64,000 nucleotides of DNA from Candidatus Vallotia laricis (GTDB taxonomy: Bacteria > Pseudomonadota > Gammaproteobacteria > Burkholderiales > Burkholderiaceae), in the NCBI RefSeq assembly GCF_020541325.1, contig NZ_CP047399.1, positions 806,001-870,000 on the forward strand, given 5' to 3'. The first letter of the stretch is position 1. Each line of letters opens with the position of its first letter. Positions 21,876 through 34,284 of the stretch are shown here, piece after piece. The translations under genes were made by a program, and so were the position numbers. Under the pieces are notes generated by a model, which was given only the letters and a program-made list of their open reading frames with translations, was not told where the DNA came from and did not search any database.

Positions 21876-22683
21876 ACGAGTGCTTGCACCAATGTATACG
21901 TATACTTACTAAAGAATTTCATAACAGACAATCTTATATATCTAGCATACGTATTTGCTGTGAGCAATTTTTTAGCTAACTCTAGAGTCGAATGGGTTTA
22001 GTCATTAGAGAACCATTGCTTAAATAACGGAAGCATATTCTTACTTAAAAAAGATGGGCATAAACCAGCACTAATCACATCTATACTAACTAGCTGTCTT
22101 GCCGCTGAACTAAGATTTCCCGCGATAAAGGTATATATATTTTAAATATCTCCACAGATAATTTAACTCTATAGTAATTAAATATTATGAATATAGTGCA
22201 TACACTAGCCTATGAGCTTTGGGCTCGTCTGGTACTAACTATAAAAACTAATTCCCCAGGTCACAACTAATTCTGGGGATCCGCTTAGTTCTAAAAGCAG
22301 TATTCTAGAAGAAAATTACCTAATGTTAGAATACTCGTATTAAATCTACCTGCCATTAAAAAACTTTGAAAACCATCTAGTTAATATAACGTACAAAAAA
22401 TATTTACCCATTTCATCAGCCAATAAGGCAGGTAATAGCGAACAGCTTTGCTATAACTGTATCTTACTAGCCCTAAGTCTAAGCAAGCTAGTGTAGCAGA
22501 TAGGATCTATTTAGATACTTAACTAGCACGTATTTTCGGTCTTCTATAAATTTAGTAACTTGCATAACCTACTCACTAAGCTCGATAAATAGTATTTAAG
22601 CGAGCTAAAACGTATTACTTAATTTTGGCGCGATTATACTATTGACCGCTTACTCGTTAGTGGTCTCTGACTAAATATACCGC
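21876..22683. other. Spacer between htpG and the spermidine-synthase-like gene
   Basis: About 800 bp, A+T-rich, without a readable gene. A 7-bp G+C hairpin (TCCCCAG..CTGGGGA) lies near 22252-22279 but lacks a T-run. Nothing else recognised. Confidence 0.45.
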
Positions 22684-24573
22684 TCACTTACTGGATATTA
22701 ATAACATATTAGTGCGCTTAACAAAACTTGCTGGGTCATCAAGTGCCCCCCCCTCCGCGAGCAGCGCCTGATCAAATAGCAAATGACACCAGTCAGTAAA
22801 GTTTTCGATTTCTGGTGATAGCTGGTTAATCAGCGCATGTTCTGGGTTTATCTCAAGTATCGGATGAAAATCTGGTGCTTTCTGTCCAGATGCTTTCAAT
22901 AGTCGCTGTAAGTAGCCGCTTATTTCCCCTTCATCGGCCACCAAACAACTTGGCGACTCGGTTAAGCGGAAAGTAAGACGTACATCCTTAGCTTTTTTCT
23001 TTAGTATATCTTTCATACTATCGATTAACGGCTTTAGATCTTCACGAATTTTTTCCTGGGAATTTTTTTCCTCGTTATAGACTGAACCTAGATCTAAATC
23101 GCCCCGGGCAACGCTAGCCAATGGCTTACCGTCGAATTCACGTAAGAATGACATCATCCATTCGTCGACGCGATCACTCAATAAGAGCACTTCGATGTCT
23201 TTTTTGATGAACACCTCTAAGTGCGGACTATTGCGAGCTCCTTGCCAACTATCGGCTGTGACATAATATATCTTTGACTGTTCGGGTTGCATCCGTGCGA
23301 TATAATCATCTAGCGATACATTCTGCTCCGCACTGTCGGCTCTCGTTGACGCAAAGCGAAACAACTTAGCGATCCGCTCTCGGTTCGAGAGGTCTTCGCC
23401 AAGGCCCTCTTTGAATACCTGACCAAATTCACCCCAAAATTTTGTGTATTTTTGCCCATCAGCAGCATCACTAGCCAGATCTTCAAGCATTGACAGTACC
23501 CGCTTAGTTACGCCATCGCGGATCGTCTTTACATCACGGCTTTCCTGAAGAATCTCTCGCGATATGTTCAAAGGTAAATCGTTTGAATCGACCACACCTC
23601 TAATAAAGCGTAGATAATTAGGTAGCAATTGCTCGGCCTCATCCATGATAAATACGCGCTTTACATATAGCTTTAAGCCTCCACGATTGCTACGATTCCA
23701 CATATCAAATGGAGCGTGGGCAGGCACATATAGCAACTGGATATACTCGCTGCGTCCTTCAACGCGGTTATGCGTCCATGCAAGTGGTGCTTCATGATCG
23801 TGAGATAAATGCTCGTAGAAGTTCTTGTATTGCTCATCGCTAATTTGGTTTTTAGCACGAGTCCAGATTGCACAAGCCTGATTAATAGTCTCATCCTCAT
23901 CCTTAACAACTATTTCACTTTTCTTGGCATCCCACTCCTCTTTTTTCATTAGGATAGGTAAATCAATATGATCTGAGTACTTCTGTATGATAGTTTTAAG
24001 ACGGTGAAAAGATAGAAACTCATCCGCGTCATCGCGTAAATGTAGCGTAATCGATGTACCGCGCTGGATACGATCTATGCTCTCGACGCTAAATTCTCCA
24101 TCTCCAGTGCTTTCCCAGCGTACGCCGCGGTCAGCAGACAAACCAGCACGGCGCGATTCCACAGTAATTCGGTCAGCGACAATAAAGCCAGAATAGAAGC
24201 CAACACCAAACTGTCCGATTAGTGCCGCGTCTTTTTGTTGATCGCCGGACAGCTTAGAAAAGAATTCCTTGGTTCCAGAGCGTGCGATCGTACCTAAGTG
24301 TAAAACCGCTTCGTCACGACTCATGCCAATTCCATTGTCATCTACAATGATTATTCGTGTAGCTTTGTCGTACGAAATCCGGATATATAGATCCGGATCA
24401 TCCTCGTATAGCCCGGTTTCGACAATTGCTTCGAAACGTAACTTGTCCGCTGCATCGGACGCATTTGAAATTAGCTCGCGCAGGAAAATTTCTTTATTGC
24501 TATACAAAGAGTGAATCATTAGTTGCAGAAGCTGCTTGACTTCCGCCTGGAAGCTCATGATTTCTTGTGCCAT
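22684..24573 (-). CDS. htpG: Hsp90-family chaperone HtpG
   Basis: ATP-dependent chaperone of 629 residues. The GHKL ATPase motifs are intact: [17 protein letters not shown] (residues ~32-48), [20 protein letters not shown] and [19 protein letters not shown]. The middle-domain catalytic Arg region ([12 protein letters not shown]) and the C-terminal dimerisation region are present. A run of eight C on the + strand (22746-22753) encodes EGGA near the C-terminus, a potential slippage site. Retained with groEL and tmRNA, consistent with high chaperone reliance in symbionts. Confidence 0.97.
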   Translation of the reverse strand: MAQEIMSFQAEVKQLLQLMIHSLYSNKEIFLRELISNASDAADKLRFEAIVETGLYEDDPDLYIRISYDKATRIIIVDDNGIGMSRDEAVLHLGTIARSGTKEFFSKLSGDQQKDAALIGQFGVGFYSGFIVADRITVESRRAGLSADRGVRWESTGDGEFSVESIDRIQRGTSITLHLRDDADEFLSFHRLKTIIQKYSDHIDLPILMKKEEWDAKKSEIVVKDEDETINQACAIWTRAKNQISDEQYKNFYEHLSHDHEAPLAWTHNRVEGRSEYIQLLYVPAHAPFDMWNRSNRGGLKLYVKRVFIMDEAEQLLPNYLRFIRGVVDSNDLPLNISREILQESRDVKTIRDGVTKRVLSMLEDLASDAADGQKYTKFWGEFGQVFKEGLGEDLSNRERIAKLFRFASTRADSAEQNVSLDDYIARMQPEQSKIYYVTADSWQGARNSPHLEVFIKKDIEVLLLSDRVDEWMMSFLREFDGKPLASVARGDLDLGSVYNEEKNSQEKIREDLKPLIDSMKDILKKKAKDVRLTFRLTESPSCLVADEGEISGYLQRLLKASGQKAPDFHPILEINPEHALINQLSPEIENFTDWCHLLFDQALLAEGGALDDPASFVKRTNMLLISSK

Positions 24574-25301
24574 ATTTCGAATTCTTTCAACAAGTTGATA
24601 TCAATGGACGCGAGGCTAGGTTTACTTGTATTCCCGATAATTAAGATAATTCACGAGGAATTCAAGACTTTCCCGAGCATTTACATAATGTACTCTCATA
24701 GTTATCTTAATACACTATATCAAAGCATAGCAGACTTATATATGCTGGTTAAAATTGCCATGTTGAGTGTTCCTAAAAACGCTATGCTGCACTTGACTAT
24801 AGGCAACTAGAAGCGCGGCACGAATTTCGATAACCCTAGACGAGCAAGCGCTTTAGTATTAAAAATCGCACTTAGTATCTGAAGAGACAAGCTTAATGTC
24901 AAAGGAAAACACATCATATCACCAGTGCATTCCTGTTGTACCATAGCTATGGTAGTGTTTCGTGACATTTCTATTAATAAGATGCAGTGCGACACGACGA
25001 CATACAGTTTTCCGGGTGTTAACTAACGGGAATATTAGAATATATGATAAAAACTAGTCTAGTTAGTAACAGTATTCAGTGCAATGCTAATAATGATTTA
25101 GATTCTTATCTATAACATATACTCTAAATAAGTTATGTATTAGGGGTTACATTGTTCTATACGAATTAGCATACTCATTAAGTAACTTCGTTCGCCTAAA
25201 TTAATAATATAATTAAGCTTATAGCCAAAATGTTCTTTGGCCTAATTCAGATCTAGATCACGAATCTAGTCTATTAGATTTCTATCTTAGGGGAAGTCCT
25301 T
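24574..25301. other. Divergent spacer htpG / ridA-like
   Basis: About 730 bp with no recognisable gene. CTTGAA on the minus strand at 24666-24661 resembles a heat-shock -35 box for htpG, but no matching -10 box follows. The RidA-family gene has AGGGGAAG just upstream of its ATG. Confidence 0.4.
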
Positions 25302-25760
25302 ATGTTGAATGTATATGATCAGCTAAAAAAGCTGAATATAAAGCTGCCGGCGGCTAGCGCACCAGCATCTGCTTATGTTATGAGTGCGCAGGTGGGAAAA
25401 ACTATATTTTTATCGGGTCATATCGCCCAAAAAAACGGAAAAATTTGGAGTGGTAAGCTTGGTGACACGATTAGTACCGAAGAAGGGCGATGGGCGGCTC
25501 GCAGCATTGCTATCGATTTGATTGCGACGCTACATGCTCACTTAGATGATCTAAACCGAGTTCAGCGTATTGTTAAGGTTATGAGTTTAGTTAATTCGAC
25601 ACCAGACTTTGTAGAACAGCACTTGGTAACTAACGAAGCATCGGAATTGTTCATAGCAGTATTTGGTGAGCGAGGTAAGCATGCTCGCTCAGCGTTCGGC
25701 GTTACGCAGATTCCGTTAGGTGCTTGTATGGAAATAGAACTTATCGCTATAGCTGAATAA
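25302..25760 (+). CDS. RidA/YjgF family protein
   Basis: A 152-residue member of the RidA (YjgF/UK114) family, whose members hydrolyse reactive enamines/imines formed by PLP enzymes; subfamilies differ in substrate. Visible features are TIFLSGHIAQKNGKIWSGKL (strands near residues 34-53), LDDLNRVQRIVKVMSLVNST, the Arg in KHARSAFGV that aligns with the catalytic Arg of RidA, and the C-terminal Glu in MEIELIAIA. It is longer than RidA itself (~128 aa) and matches the longer YjgF subgroup. A good Shine-Dalgarno AGGGGAAG precedes the ATG. Confidence 0.88.
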   Translation: MLNVYDQLKKLNIKLPAASAPASAYVMSAQVGKTIFLSGHIAQKNGKIWSGKLGDTISTEEGRWAARSIAIDLIATLHAHLDDLNRVQRIVKVMSLVNSTPDFVEQHLVTNEASELFIAVFGERGKHARSAFGVTQIPLGACMEIELIAIAE

Positions 25761-27352
25761 TAGTATCTATATCCCTGCCCGAGAATATGTATATATACTT
25801 ATTATCTTCACTTGAAGCTCTTCACAATAACGCGCCGATTTGAGTGCGTCACTTATGTAATAAGGTAATGCCATAAATTTTAGGGAAAGAAAATTTAAAA
25901 GCATAGTCCGTTTCGTTTATCTTCAAACAGATTCCCAGTGGACCTGCGATGGCGTTTCTGAGTGCGTAATTAAACGCTAGGCGCTGTAACTCAAGAACGT
26001 GCTTAACCATTCCCAGCCATTTAAGGGTATGGTTATAATTTAGCAAAATTAGAGATATTTCAGCGATAACTTTCATGGCAGATTATATACGTTACGCTCT
26101 TTATATCTAGCGACCATCCGGTATCCAAGATAATTAAATCACTTACCGAAAACTAGATCGGTAGCATACAAAAAGTATTTACTACTATCTAAGTAATTAT
26201 TCATAGTCTATTGCAAATAGTTATAAGATCACCAGCTAAATAATAGCTATATTTATTCGATTGCAGTCCTCGAATTTTCGGTGCCTCTAGTTTAGCGGCG
26301 ATTATTTATTACTTTTTTTACTTACATCTTTTTTATTTTAATGTACTACAATTAGACTTCAGTTAATTTAAACTTTGGGTGAAATGTCTAAAAGTTAGTA
26401 TTAGATTGAGTATCTAAAATAAAAAGGCATATAGCCTGGCTACTAGGACTGAACAATATTGAGGAGTAAAGATTTTATTTTTTCTCACCATATGCGATAG
26501 AATTTAGTACTACTTAAGAGCTGAAGACTCTTTTACCTTCCAAAATAAAAATAGTGGGCTCTAGAAGCCTTGTTTTCTCGGGCATTAATAGTTAGCGGCT
26601 TGAGCTAGGAGGTGTATTAACGAGATAAAATCTCGAGAGGTTTGTCCATTTTAGAGAAAAATACTATATTTGATCGTCCGACTAGATAAGCGGCATTCTA
26701 TTCTGTGCTATAAACCCATAGCTACGCACTGCGTGCATGCAATTGAATTTTTAATTAGATTAGTTCAGAGTTTAGTTAAGCACGCACAAACACTAAGATG
26801 AATCTACAAATTGAGTTATAGTATTAAAGTAGTGCTACGATTACTATTAAATAAGCTAAAAGCTTATTTCTATTTTCTTGTACACTAGCTTTATATGCCT
26901 CATAAGACTAGGTTTTAAGAAAAAGACTAATAAAATTTACACTGCGCTATACCAGCATTTTTATACGCTTAATGCACTGCGCTATTTGTATAACAAATTG
27001 TCTAAAAATTTCTAGTTATTTCTGATAACAAATTTATTTTTTGTCTTCGTACTATAGTTAGTTTTGGTTGGTCTGTTTTTAACACAAAAGAGATATTTTA
27101 TTTATCTCTAGTTAGTATAACTTAGTCGGGTTTCTATCACTTTTTAGATGTTTTTTATGCTACTAATAATTGCGCGAGTAATGAGTGGATACTCGAATAG
27201 TGACTGAGTTTAAGATCTTCGCCGGGACGCAGAAAAATTTTTGGAACATTGTATGTCTAATAAACATCGCATACCATATGCACTAATATGCAAAAACAGC
27301 GTTATAGTGCTTGACATATCTACTCTTCTCCGATCTGGATCGTATCCCTAGA
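25761..27352. other. 1.6-kb gene-free region
   Basis: No gene recognised. A 75-codon minus-strand frame at 25849-26076 (MKVIAEISLILLNYNHTLKW...) is open but resembles nothing I know. The rest is very A+T-rich with T-runs and stops in all frames. Confidence 0.4.
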
Positions 27353-29674
27353 CTATACCGCAAGTATGCTCGATACCTTAAATTTGACCGCCAGGATCTT
27401 GCCGCGATGCATACGCTTACCAATATAGGGGGTCAGCGTATTTCCAGCTAGCCTCTTTTTCTGCGGTTTGCCGTTTCGCCCAGATCCGCTGAGTATTAGC
27501 CCAGTTTTACTAATCCCTAGCGCCTGCAGCAACTTCGCATTGCCGTCTAAAGTAATTAATGCCGCGCCGCGCCCACCGTTCGATAACGGTCGTATTTCAT
27601 CTAATCCGAACACTAGTAGCCGCATCTCACCCTGCGTGGTAAGTGCTAAACATGCAATCTGTAAAGCATCGGGGAAAATGGGCATTGGAGCAAGTAGCTG
27701 CGAGTCAGAATTGATTGACATGAATAGCTTTCCAGTCTTCATGCGACTGATCATATCAGCAATCCGCGCAATAAAACCAAAGCCATTACTCGATGAAAGC
27801 AGCAACATCTGCTCAAGCGGCGCAGCAAAATAATGAACTAGATGAGTTCCAGATTCCAAATTAATGAATGCTGTAATCGGCACACCATCACCACCACGAC
27901 CGCCAGGTAGTAACGCAACTGGCACTGAATAAACTCGGCCATTACTACCCCACATTACTAATGCATCAGTCGTGTTGCACCGAAAAACTGCATACAAAGT
28001 ATCGCCCGTCTTAATCGCAAAACCTGATGCATCTAGTTCGTGTCCCTTTAAGATACGGGCCCAACCGCACTGTAGGATAATAATGGTCACTGGTTCCTTA
28101 GCGATTTGCCCTTCGATCATCGCGCGCTTATCCTGCTGTATCAACGTACGCCGAGCATCTCCGAACTGCTTCGCATCATTCTCAATCTCCTTAATGATTA
28201 ATTGCTTCATAGCTATATCGCTACCCAGTAATTCCTCTAGCTGAGTCTTTTCGTCGTGAAGCTCGCCCCACTCCTTCTCAATCTTAATTTTTTCTAGTCG
28301 CGCTAATTGACGAAAACGGATGTTAAGAATATCGTCTACTTGCCGCTGCGATAACCCAAAGGTCTTAACGAGTTCTGCCTGCGGTATATTCGACGATCGA
28401 ATGATCTGCATCACTTCGTCTAAGTTTAAGAAGACAGTCATCCGCCCTTCGAGGATATAAATCCGTTCGCACACTTTAGATAGCCTAAACCTTGTCTTCC
28501 GGGTCACGATCGAAAAGCGGTAGAGAATCCATTCCCGGAGAATCTCGATCAGCCCCTTTTGCTGTGGTCGACCATCGGTGCCAATCATCACTAAGTTGAT
28601 TGGCAAGCTAGATTCTAGGCTTGTGTACGTAAATAATGTTCTAATTAAGCTATTTTGGTCGGTGTGACTGAACTTTGGTTCAAATACTAGTCTCACCGGT
28701 GCATCTTTATCAGATTCATCGCGCGCCGTACTAAGAAGAGCAAGCAGACTTTTCTTACTTAGCAGTTGCTCAGGTGTTAATATTTTTTTGTGAAGCCTAA
28801 GCTTCGGGTTAGTCAACTCTTCGATCTCTTTCAGCAGCTTCTGCGATGAGGTTCCAGGCGGTAGCTCGATGATCACTAATTGCCACTCCCCATGTGCCAA
28901 CCTCTCAATCTTCCAGCGCGCGCGCACTCTGAGACTACCACGACCGCTTTTATACACCGAGAAAATTTCTGCCGGACTTGAAATAATCTGCCCCCCTCCA
29001 GAAAAGTCCGGACCCAGCATTACTTCTATCAGATCTACGTAATTCAAATTTGGATTGCGGATGAGTTTGATTACAGCTTGCGCAACTTCATGCAAATTAT
29101 GCGACGGAATCTCAGTGGCCATACCGACCGCAATGCCAGATGCGCCATTAAGCAAGACGAACGGCAAGCGCGCTGGCAATGACTCAGGCTCTTTAAACGA
29201 GCCATCATAGTTCGGAATGAAGTCAACTGTTCCCTGGTCTATCTCATCAAGCAGTAAGTGTGCAATCGGCGTGAGTCTTGCTTCGGTATAGCGCATCGCT
29301 GCTGCGCAATCGCCATCGCGCGAGCCAAAATTTCCCTGCCCATTGATCAATGGGTAACGCATCGAGAAATCCTGAGCTAATCGTACTAAAGCGTCATACG
29401 CAGACGCATCACTATGCGGATGGTACTTTCCAAGAACGTCGCCAATTACACGCGCCGACTTAACTGGCTTTGCATCGGCTACCAGCCTCATTTCGTGCAT
29501 TGCATACAAGATACGGCGCTGCACTGGCTTCTGACCATCAGTTACATCAGGAAGAGCGCGGCTCTTGATAACCGATATCGCATAGTTAAGGTATGCGTGC
29601 TCAGCATAATCGCCTAGCGTTAGATATTCAATGCCATCGGACGTCGAAAAATCTAATTCTAATTCTTCACTCAT
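27353..29674 (-). CDS. parC: DNA topoisomerase IV subunit A
   Basis: Decatenates daughter chromosomes with ParE. The 773-residue protein has catalytic Y129 in [11 protein letters not shown]. The quinolone-region stretch reads [13 protein letters not shown]: the usual Gly is Ser, the usual Gln/Ser two residues later is Ala, and the Glu/Asp position is Asp. [13 protein letters not shown] and [12 protein letters not shown] follow the gyrase A fold. The C-terminal domain is shorter than in GyrA and has no clear GyrA box. It follows parE by 78 nt on the same strand, so the two are probably co-transcribed. Confidence 0.97.
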   Translation of the reverse strand: MSEELELDFSTSDGIEYLTLGDYAEHAYLNYAISVIKSRALPDVTDGQKPVQRRILYAMHEMRLVADAKPVKSARVIGDVLGKYHPHSDASAYDALVRLAQDFSMRYPLINGQGNFGSRDGDCAAAMRYTEARLTPIAHLLLDEIDQGTVDFIPNYDGSFKEPESLPARLPFVLLNGASGIAVGMATEIPSHNLHEVAQAVIKLIRNPNLNYVDLIEVMLGPDFSGGGQIISSPAEIFSVYKSGRGSLRVRARWKIERLAHGEWQLVIIELPPGTSSQKLLKEIEELTNPKLRLHKKILTPEQLLSKKSLLALLSTARDESDKDAPVRLVFEPKFSHTDQNSLIRTLFTYTSLESSLPINLVMIGTDGRPQQKGLIEILREWILYRFSIVTRKTRFRLSKVCERIYILEGRMTVFLNLDEVMQIIRSSNIPQAELVKTFGLSQRQVDDILNIRFRQLARLEKIKIEKEWGELHDEKTQLEELLGSDIAMKQLIIKEIENDAKQFGDARRTLIQQDKRAMIEGQIAKEPVTIIILQCGWARILKGHELDASGFAIKTGDTLYAVFRCNTTDALVMWGSNGRVYSVPVALLPGGRGGDGVPITAFINLESGTHLVHYFAAPLEQMLLLSSSNGFGFIARIADMISRMKTGKLFMSINSDSQLLAPMPIFPDALQIACLALTTQGEMRLLVFGLDEIRPLSNGGRGAALITLDGNAKLLQALGISKTGLILSGSGRNGKPQKKRLAGNTLTPYIGKRMHRGKILAVKFKVSSILAV

Positions 29675-29752
29675 CGGGTGAGGGTCTCAGATCTAAGTTT
29701 TCCTAATAGTATGCACGGTTGCAATCTTACGAGTCGTATATAACACTGTACG

Positions 29753-31741
29753 CTAAATGCTTCCCTGTACTTTATTGATCTTTTCTGCAAGCCATATGCG
29801 CCGGGCGGCAGCTTCTCCTTTACCGATTAACATCGTTATGCGCTCAGTAGTCTTATTGAAATCTAGATAGCCAAGCTGTACTGGCATTAGCCGCCGGATA
29901 TCAGGGTTCATTGTCGTATCCCACAACTGGTCAGCATTCATTTCACCTAGCCCCTTAAAGCGCGAGATTGTCCACGCAGATCCAGGTGTGCTATCCTTGC
30001 GTAGCTTATCTACTATTATCTCGAGCTCGCTTTCATCTAGCGCATATAGTTTCTGCGCTGGATTCGTATCGCGCGCTGGCGCATCTACGCGAAACAATGG
30101 CGGGCGCGCCACATACACATGACCTCGATCAATAAGTTGAGGGAAATGTCGAAAAAATAGAGCTAGTAAGAGTACTTGGATATGTGAGCCATCTACATCA
30201 GCATCCGCTAAGATGCAAATCTTACCGTATCTTAAATGCGATAGGTCCAGTATCTCATCGCTTGCATGTGGATCAACGCCAATCGCTACTGAGATGTCAT
30301 GCACCTCATTATTTTCGAAAAGGCGGTCACGCTTCGTCTCCCATGTGTTAAGGATCTTGCCACGTAGCGGCAGAATTGCCTGAAACTCTTTATCGCGCCC
30401 CATCTTAGCGGAGCCTCCTGCGGAGTCTCCCTCAACCAGAAACAGCTCATTTCGTGACACGTCACGAGACTCGCAGTCGACTAACTTTCCAGGCAAAACT
30501 GCTATACCGTAACTTTTACGCTTCCCGACCTTTTGTCCGGCGCGGATACGTTCCTGAGCCCGCTTCATTACAAACTCGGCTAACCTACGTCCATGCTCGA
30601 CATGCTCGTTAAGCCATAGCTCTAAGCTTGATCGCACTAATGTAGATACCAATCGCACTATATCCCGGTTATTAAGTTGCCACTTAATCTGTCCCTGAAA
30701 TTGCGGATCAAGCACCTTCGCTGATAGAATAAACGAGACTCGTGCAAATACATCCTCAGCAAGGAGTTTAACACCTTTAAGGCTCAAATTATAAAGCTCA
30801 ATAAAGCGCTTAAGCGCGTGGAAAATGCCATCGCGCAGCCCGGACTCGTGAGTACCGCCCGCTGGTGTCGGAATCAAATTAACATATGACTCCCGAAAGA
30901 TCGGACCCTCTTCCACCCATGCAACAACCCACGATGCACCTTCGCCCCGGGAAAATACATTATTTATTATATGACACGATTCGGCATATCGCTCACCCTC
31001 AAACAACGGAATTAACGTATCGTATCCAGCCAAACCCTCGAGCAAATAACTACGCAGCCCATTCTTATATTCCCATGACTGCCGATCGCCAGTTTTTTCA
31101 ATGACTAATACTATCTCGATGCCAGGCAATAGTACTGCTTTAGAACGCAATAAATACTGTAGTTCAGCTTGCGGTACAGTAGCCGAGTCAAAGTATTTCG
31201 GGTCGGGCGATACAGTAATGCGAGTACCGGATTTTTTATCTATGTGGCCATTCGCCTTTCGCACAGTGAGAGCTCGTACAACATCGCCATGCGAGAAGCC
31301 AATATCAGCTACCCTACCATCCCGCCATACGGTGACATCAAATCGATATGACAGCGCATTAGTTACAGACGCTCCCACCCCATGTAAACCGCCAGAGAAG
31401 GTATAAGCGCCATCGGAATTTTTGTGGAATTTACCACCTGCATGCAACTGAGTAAAGACAATTTCTAGCACTAACTCTCCCTCTTCGGGATGTAGACCAA
31501 ATGGAATACCGCGACCCTCATCCTCAACGCTGACCGAATCGTCAGTATGCAGTGTTACAACGATTTTTGAGCCAAATCCAGCTAACGCCTCATCTAACGC
31601 ATTATCGATAACTTCTTGCACGATATGCAGCGGATTCTGCGTGCGCGTATACATTCCAGGCCGTTGTTTTACCGGCTCGAGCCCCTTAAGCACCTTGATT
31701 GACGCTGCGTTATATGCGGAACCGGATTTTTTTTGATTCAT
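29753..31741 (-). CDS. parE: DNA topoisomerase IV subunit B
   Basis: ATPase subunit of topoisomerase IV, 662 residues. GHKL motifs are EVIDNALDEALAGFG (residues ~42-56), DEGRGIPFG and GGLHGVGASVTNALS. The TOPRIM domain shows ELFLVEGDSAGGSAKMGRD, with LRGKILN and ADADVDGSHIQ supplying the metal-binding Glu and Asp residues. The C-terminal RFKGLGEMNADQLWDTTMNP is conserved. Identified as ParE rather than GyrB by its length, the lack of the gyrase-specific insert, and its partner parC. Confidence 0.97.
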   Translation of the reverse strand: MNQKKSGSAYNAASIKVLKGLEPVKQRPGMYTRTQNPLHIVQEVIDNALDEALAGFGSKIVVTLHTDDSVSVEDEGRGIPFGLHPEEGELVLEIVFTQLHAGGKFHKNSDGAYTFSGGLHGVGASVTNALSYRFDVTVWRDGRVADIGFSHGDVVRALTVRKANGHIDKKSGTRITVSPDPKYFDSATVPQAELQYLLRSKAVLLPGIEIVLVIEKTGDRQSWEYKNGLRSYLLEGLAGYDTLIPLFEGERYAESCHIINNVFSRGEGASWVVAWVEEGPIFRESYVNLIPTPAGGTHESGLRDGIFHALKRFIELYNLSLKGVKLLAEDVFARVSFILSAKVLDPQFQGQIKWQLNNRDIVRLVSTLVRSSLELWLNEHVEHGRRLAEFVMKRAQERIRAGQKVGKRKSYGIAVLPGKLVDCESRDVSRNELFLVEGDSAGGSAKMGRDKEFQAILPLRGKILNTWETKRDRLFENNEVHDISVAIGVDPHASDEILDLSHLRYGKICILADADVDGSHIQVLLLALFFRHFPQLIDRGHVYVARPPLFRVDAPARDTNPAQKLYALDESELEIIVDKLRKDSTPGSAWTISRFKGLGEMNADQLWDTTMNPDIRRLMPVQLGYLDFNKTTERITMLIGKGEAAARRIWLAEKINKVQGSI

Positions 31742-31844
31742 ATTTCTAATAAATTTCGCCGCTATTTAAACAAAATCAAATATTTTTTCCAAGCCAGATA
31801 ACTAGCTCACTATAAGATGGTATTTAGGCTGGTATGGGCTAAAG

Positions 31845-33806
31845 CTATTTTAGCGGATTGCGCTTAGTCTCTAGCATCTGCCAGCGATCAAGTGCGGCTA
31901 GCAGTTCTTCGTCGAGCGCCGAATAGCATTCGGTAAGCCGAATACTTTCAGCTAGATCTACCATAAAAATTGAATCATTTTGTAAACGTGTCGCGATGGA
32001 CTGCTGCCTCGCCTCAAGCTGAGCAATTCGATCTGGCAATGCATCCAGCTCGCGTTGTTCGTTGAACGTCAACTTGATTCTACGCTTTTCGTTCCGCCCT
32101 TTAGCAGGACTTGAGGCGTTATGCAACGAACTATTTTTCTGAGTATCTATACCGGCTTTCTCGGACAATGCGCCGTCGGCCTTTAATAGCACATCAGCAC
32201 GCGTTTTCTGTATTTGCCAGTCCCAAAAACTGCCGACATATTTTTGCCACTGACCCTTTCCTTCTGCTGAGATTACTGATGTAACAACATTATCTAGAAA
32301 TGCTCGATCATGGCTCACAAGCAGCACTGTACCAGTATAAGAAATCAATAACTCCTCGAGAAGTTCTAAAGTTGGAATATCGAGATCGTTAGTTGGCTCA
32401 TCTAAGACCAACACATTTGCGGGACGCGAGAAAAGTCGCGCTAGTAATAGCCGGTTACGTTCACCGCCGGATAATAATTTAACTGGAGAAGTAGCACGTT
32501 CTGGCGAAAACAGGAAATCGCCTAGGTAGCTCATCACATGCTTACGGGTGCCGTTAAGCTCTATCCAGTCGCCACCGGGACTAATCGTATCTATAAGGCT
32601 ACGCTCGGGATCTAACTGCGTGCGCATTTGGTCAAAGTATGCAATATGTAGATTTGTACCGATATGCACCCGTCCTTCGTCCGGCATAATCTCGCCGAGC
32701 AGCAACTTGAGTAGCGTAGTCTTGCCCACCCCATTGGGACCGATGAAGCCAATTTTATCGCCGCGTATCACCGTAGTTGAAAAACACGAAACGACTGTAT
32801 GTTGACCGTAGCGCTTATTTACATTGATAAGTTTGGCAACGATTGTTCCAGATCGGCCGGCTTGTTTAACATCAAGTCGCACATTATCCTGTATTGTTTG
32901 GCGTTTTGCGCGATTGTTTCTCATCTGCACCAGCGACTCGATGCGCGCGACGTTGCGAGTTCGTCGCGCCTCGATGCCCTTACGTATCCAAATCTCCTCC
33001 TTGGCAAGCAACTTGTCAAGCCTTGCATTCTCAATAGACTCCTCTTCGAGATGCTTCGACTTACGGGCTTGATAGGATGAAAAGTTTCCTGAATATGAAA
33101 ATAGGCGACCACGATCGAGTTCAACAATACGAGTAGAGACGCGATCAAGGAATGCACGATCATGCGTGATAAATAATACACTGCTACGTAATGATAATAA
33201 CAGTGTCTCAAGCCAGCGTATCGAATCAAAATCAAGATGATTAGTAGGCTCGTCTAATAACAGAATATCGCTCTGCATTACTAGAGCGCGGGCTAAGGCA
33301 ACGCGTTTAAGTACACCCCCGGAGAGATTATCTATGAGCGCGTTGCTATCTAGGCCTAATTGCGTAAGCGTAGTCGCAACTCTGGTATGCCATGTCCATC
33401 CATCACAAGCATCCAACTTGGATTGCAGTGTATTCATGCGTGCTAATAATAGATGTTGCGATGGACATTCAGGCATATCTGCTAGTGCGCACAAAACTCT
33501 GTTATATTCATCGAGCAGCACACGAGTGCGCTTAAGTCCTGCAGCAACCGTATCAAACACGCACATACTGGGGCAGAAGATTGGTTCCTGGGGCACATAA
33601 GCAGTAGTGAGTGCCTGCGCACGGCTAATCAAACCATCGTCTAGCTTAGTCAAGCCATCGACGATTTTTAGCAATGAAGACTTGCCAACACCGTTTCGAC
33701 CGATCAGACCCACTCGTTCACCTGGTTCGATTAAGAAATGCGCGTGGTCAAGTAGCGCGACATGGCCGAACGCAAGTTGCGCGGCAGTAATGGAAAGCAG
33801 CGACAT
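31845..33806 (-). CDS. uup: ABC-F family ATPase Uup
   Basis: A soluble tandem ATPase of about 653 residues; Uup is linked to ribosome assembly/translation factor activity and to replication-related precise excision. Cassette 1 has GRNGVGKSS (Walker A), NLSGGVLKRVALARAL (signature) and LLLDEPTNHLD. Cassette 2 has GPNGVGKTT, LLSGGERNRLLLARLF and VLDEPTNDLD. A charged linker between them (RKSKHLEEESIENARLDKLL) is the ABC-F interdomain helix, and the last ~90 residues form the coiled-coil C-terminal domain characteristic of Uup. I take the ATG at 33806 (MSLLSITAAQLAFGHV) because homologues begin there. Confidence 0.93.
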   Translation of the reverse strand: MSLLSITAAQLAFGHVALLDHAHFLIEPGERVGLIGRNGVGKSSLLKIVDGLTKLDDGLISRAQALTTAYVPQEPIFCPSMCVFDTVAAGLKRTRVLLDEYNRVLCALADMPECPSQHLLLARMNTLQSKLDACDGWTWHTRVATTLTQLGLDSNALIDNLSGGVLKRVALARALVMQSDILLLDEPTNHLDFDSIRWLETLLLSLRSSVLFITHDRAFLDRVSTRIVELDRGRLFSYSGNFSSYQARKSKHLEEESIENARLDKLLAKEEIWIRKGIEARRTRNVARIESLVQMRNNRAKRQTIQDNVRLDVKQAGRSGTIVAKLINVNKRYGQHTVVSCFSTTVIRGDKIGFIGPNGVGKTTLLKLLLGEIMPDEGRVHIGTNLHIAYFDQMRTQLDPERSLIDTISPGGDWIELNGTRKHVMSYLGDFLFSPERATSPVKLLSGGERNRLLLARLFSRPANVLVLDEPTNDLDIPTLELLEELLISYTGTVLLVSHDRAFLDNVVTSVISAEGKGQWQKYVGSFWDWQIQKTRADVLLKADGALSEKAGIDTQKNSSLHNASSPAKGRNEKRRIKLTFNEQRELDALPDRIAQLEARQQSIATRLQNDSIFMVDLAESIRLTECYSALDEELLAALDRWQMLETKRNPLK

Positions 33807-34284
33807 CAGAGCATAAAAAGAATACAAAGTACCTATTGTACCGGTCTGAGATAAATGACCTGCCTGTAAACAAGCGGTACCGAGTTAGTTGGTGCGGGCA
33901 ATACTATTTGTTATAGGAGCAAGGGCCTTACTTGTAGCCTCTTCGAGGCTAATAGCTTGAGCTATGTTTAAAAAAACTTAGTACATTATCCAGTCATTTC
34001 GGAACTGTCTTATTGTAAATTTACAATGCAGCAGACTAGCCATCAAAGATAGTTATAGCCTTTAAATCGGACTTATGTGGGATTTTAGAACAATAGTGCT
34101 ACGGTCAACTCCTAGAAAAGCCTACTTGCTATAGTAAAATCTTGAGTGCCACATCGGTGTATTCTGGGATCGTCCTCATGGTATGATCATAATCTCTTAA
34201 TGCGACTACTTGCAATGTATCACTGTTATGATTGTATATTGACTTCAGGTAGTCTCTAGATTCATGTCTAGCCCCCCCCCTCCG
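33807..34284. other. Spacer between uup and tRNA-Arg
   Basis: About 480 bp without a gene. A small 7-bp hairpin (TAGCCTC / GAGGCTA) is near 33935-33951. A run of nine C at 34272-34280 ends four nt before the tRNA. Confidence 0.5.

Noticed and set aside
24646-24666. Heat-shock (sigma32) promoter upstream of htpG
   Set aside because: CTTGAA is present on the minus strand, but the sequence 13-15 nt downstream (TCTTAATT) does not resemble the CCCCATNT -10 box.
25849-26076. 75-codon minus-strand open frame as a gene
   Set aside because: No ribosome binding site, no recognisable similarity, and A+T-rich low-complexity surroundings; chance is the better explanation.
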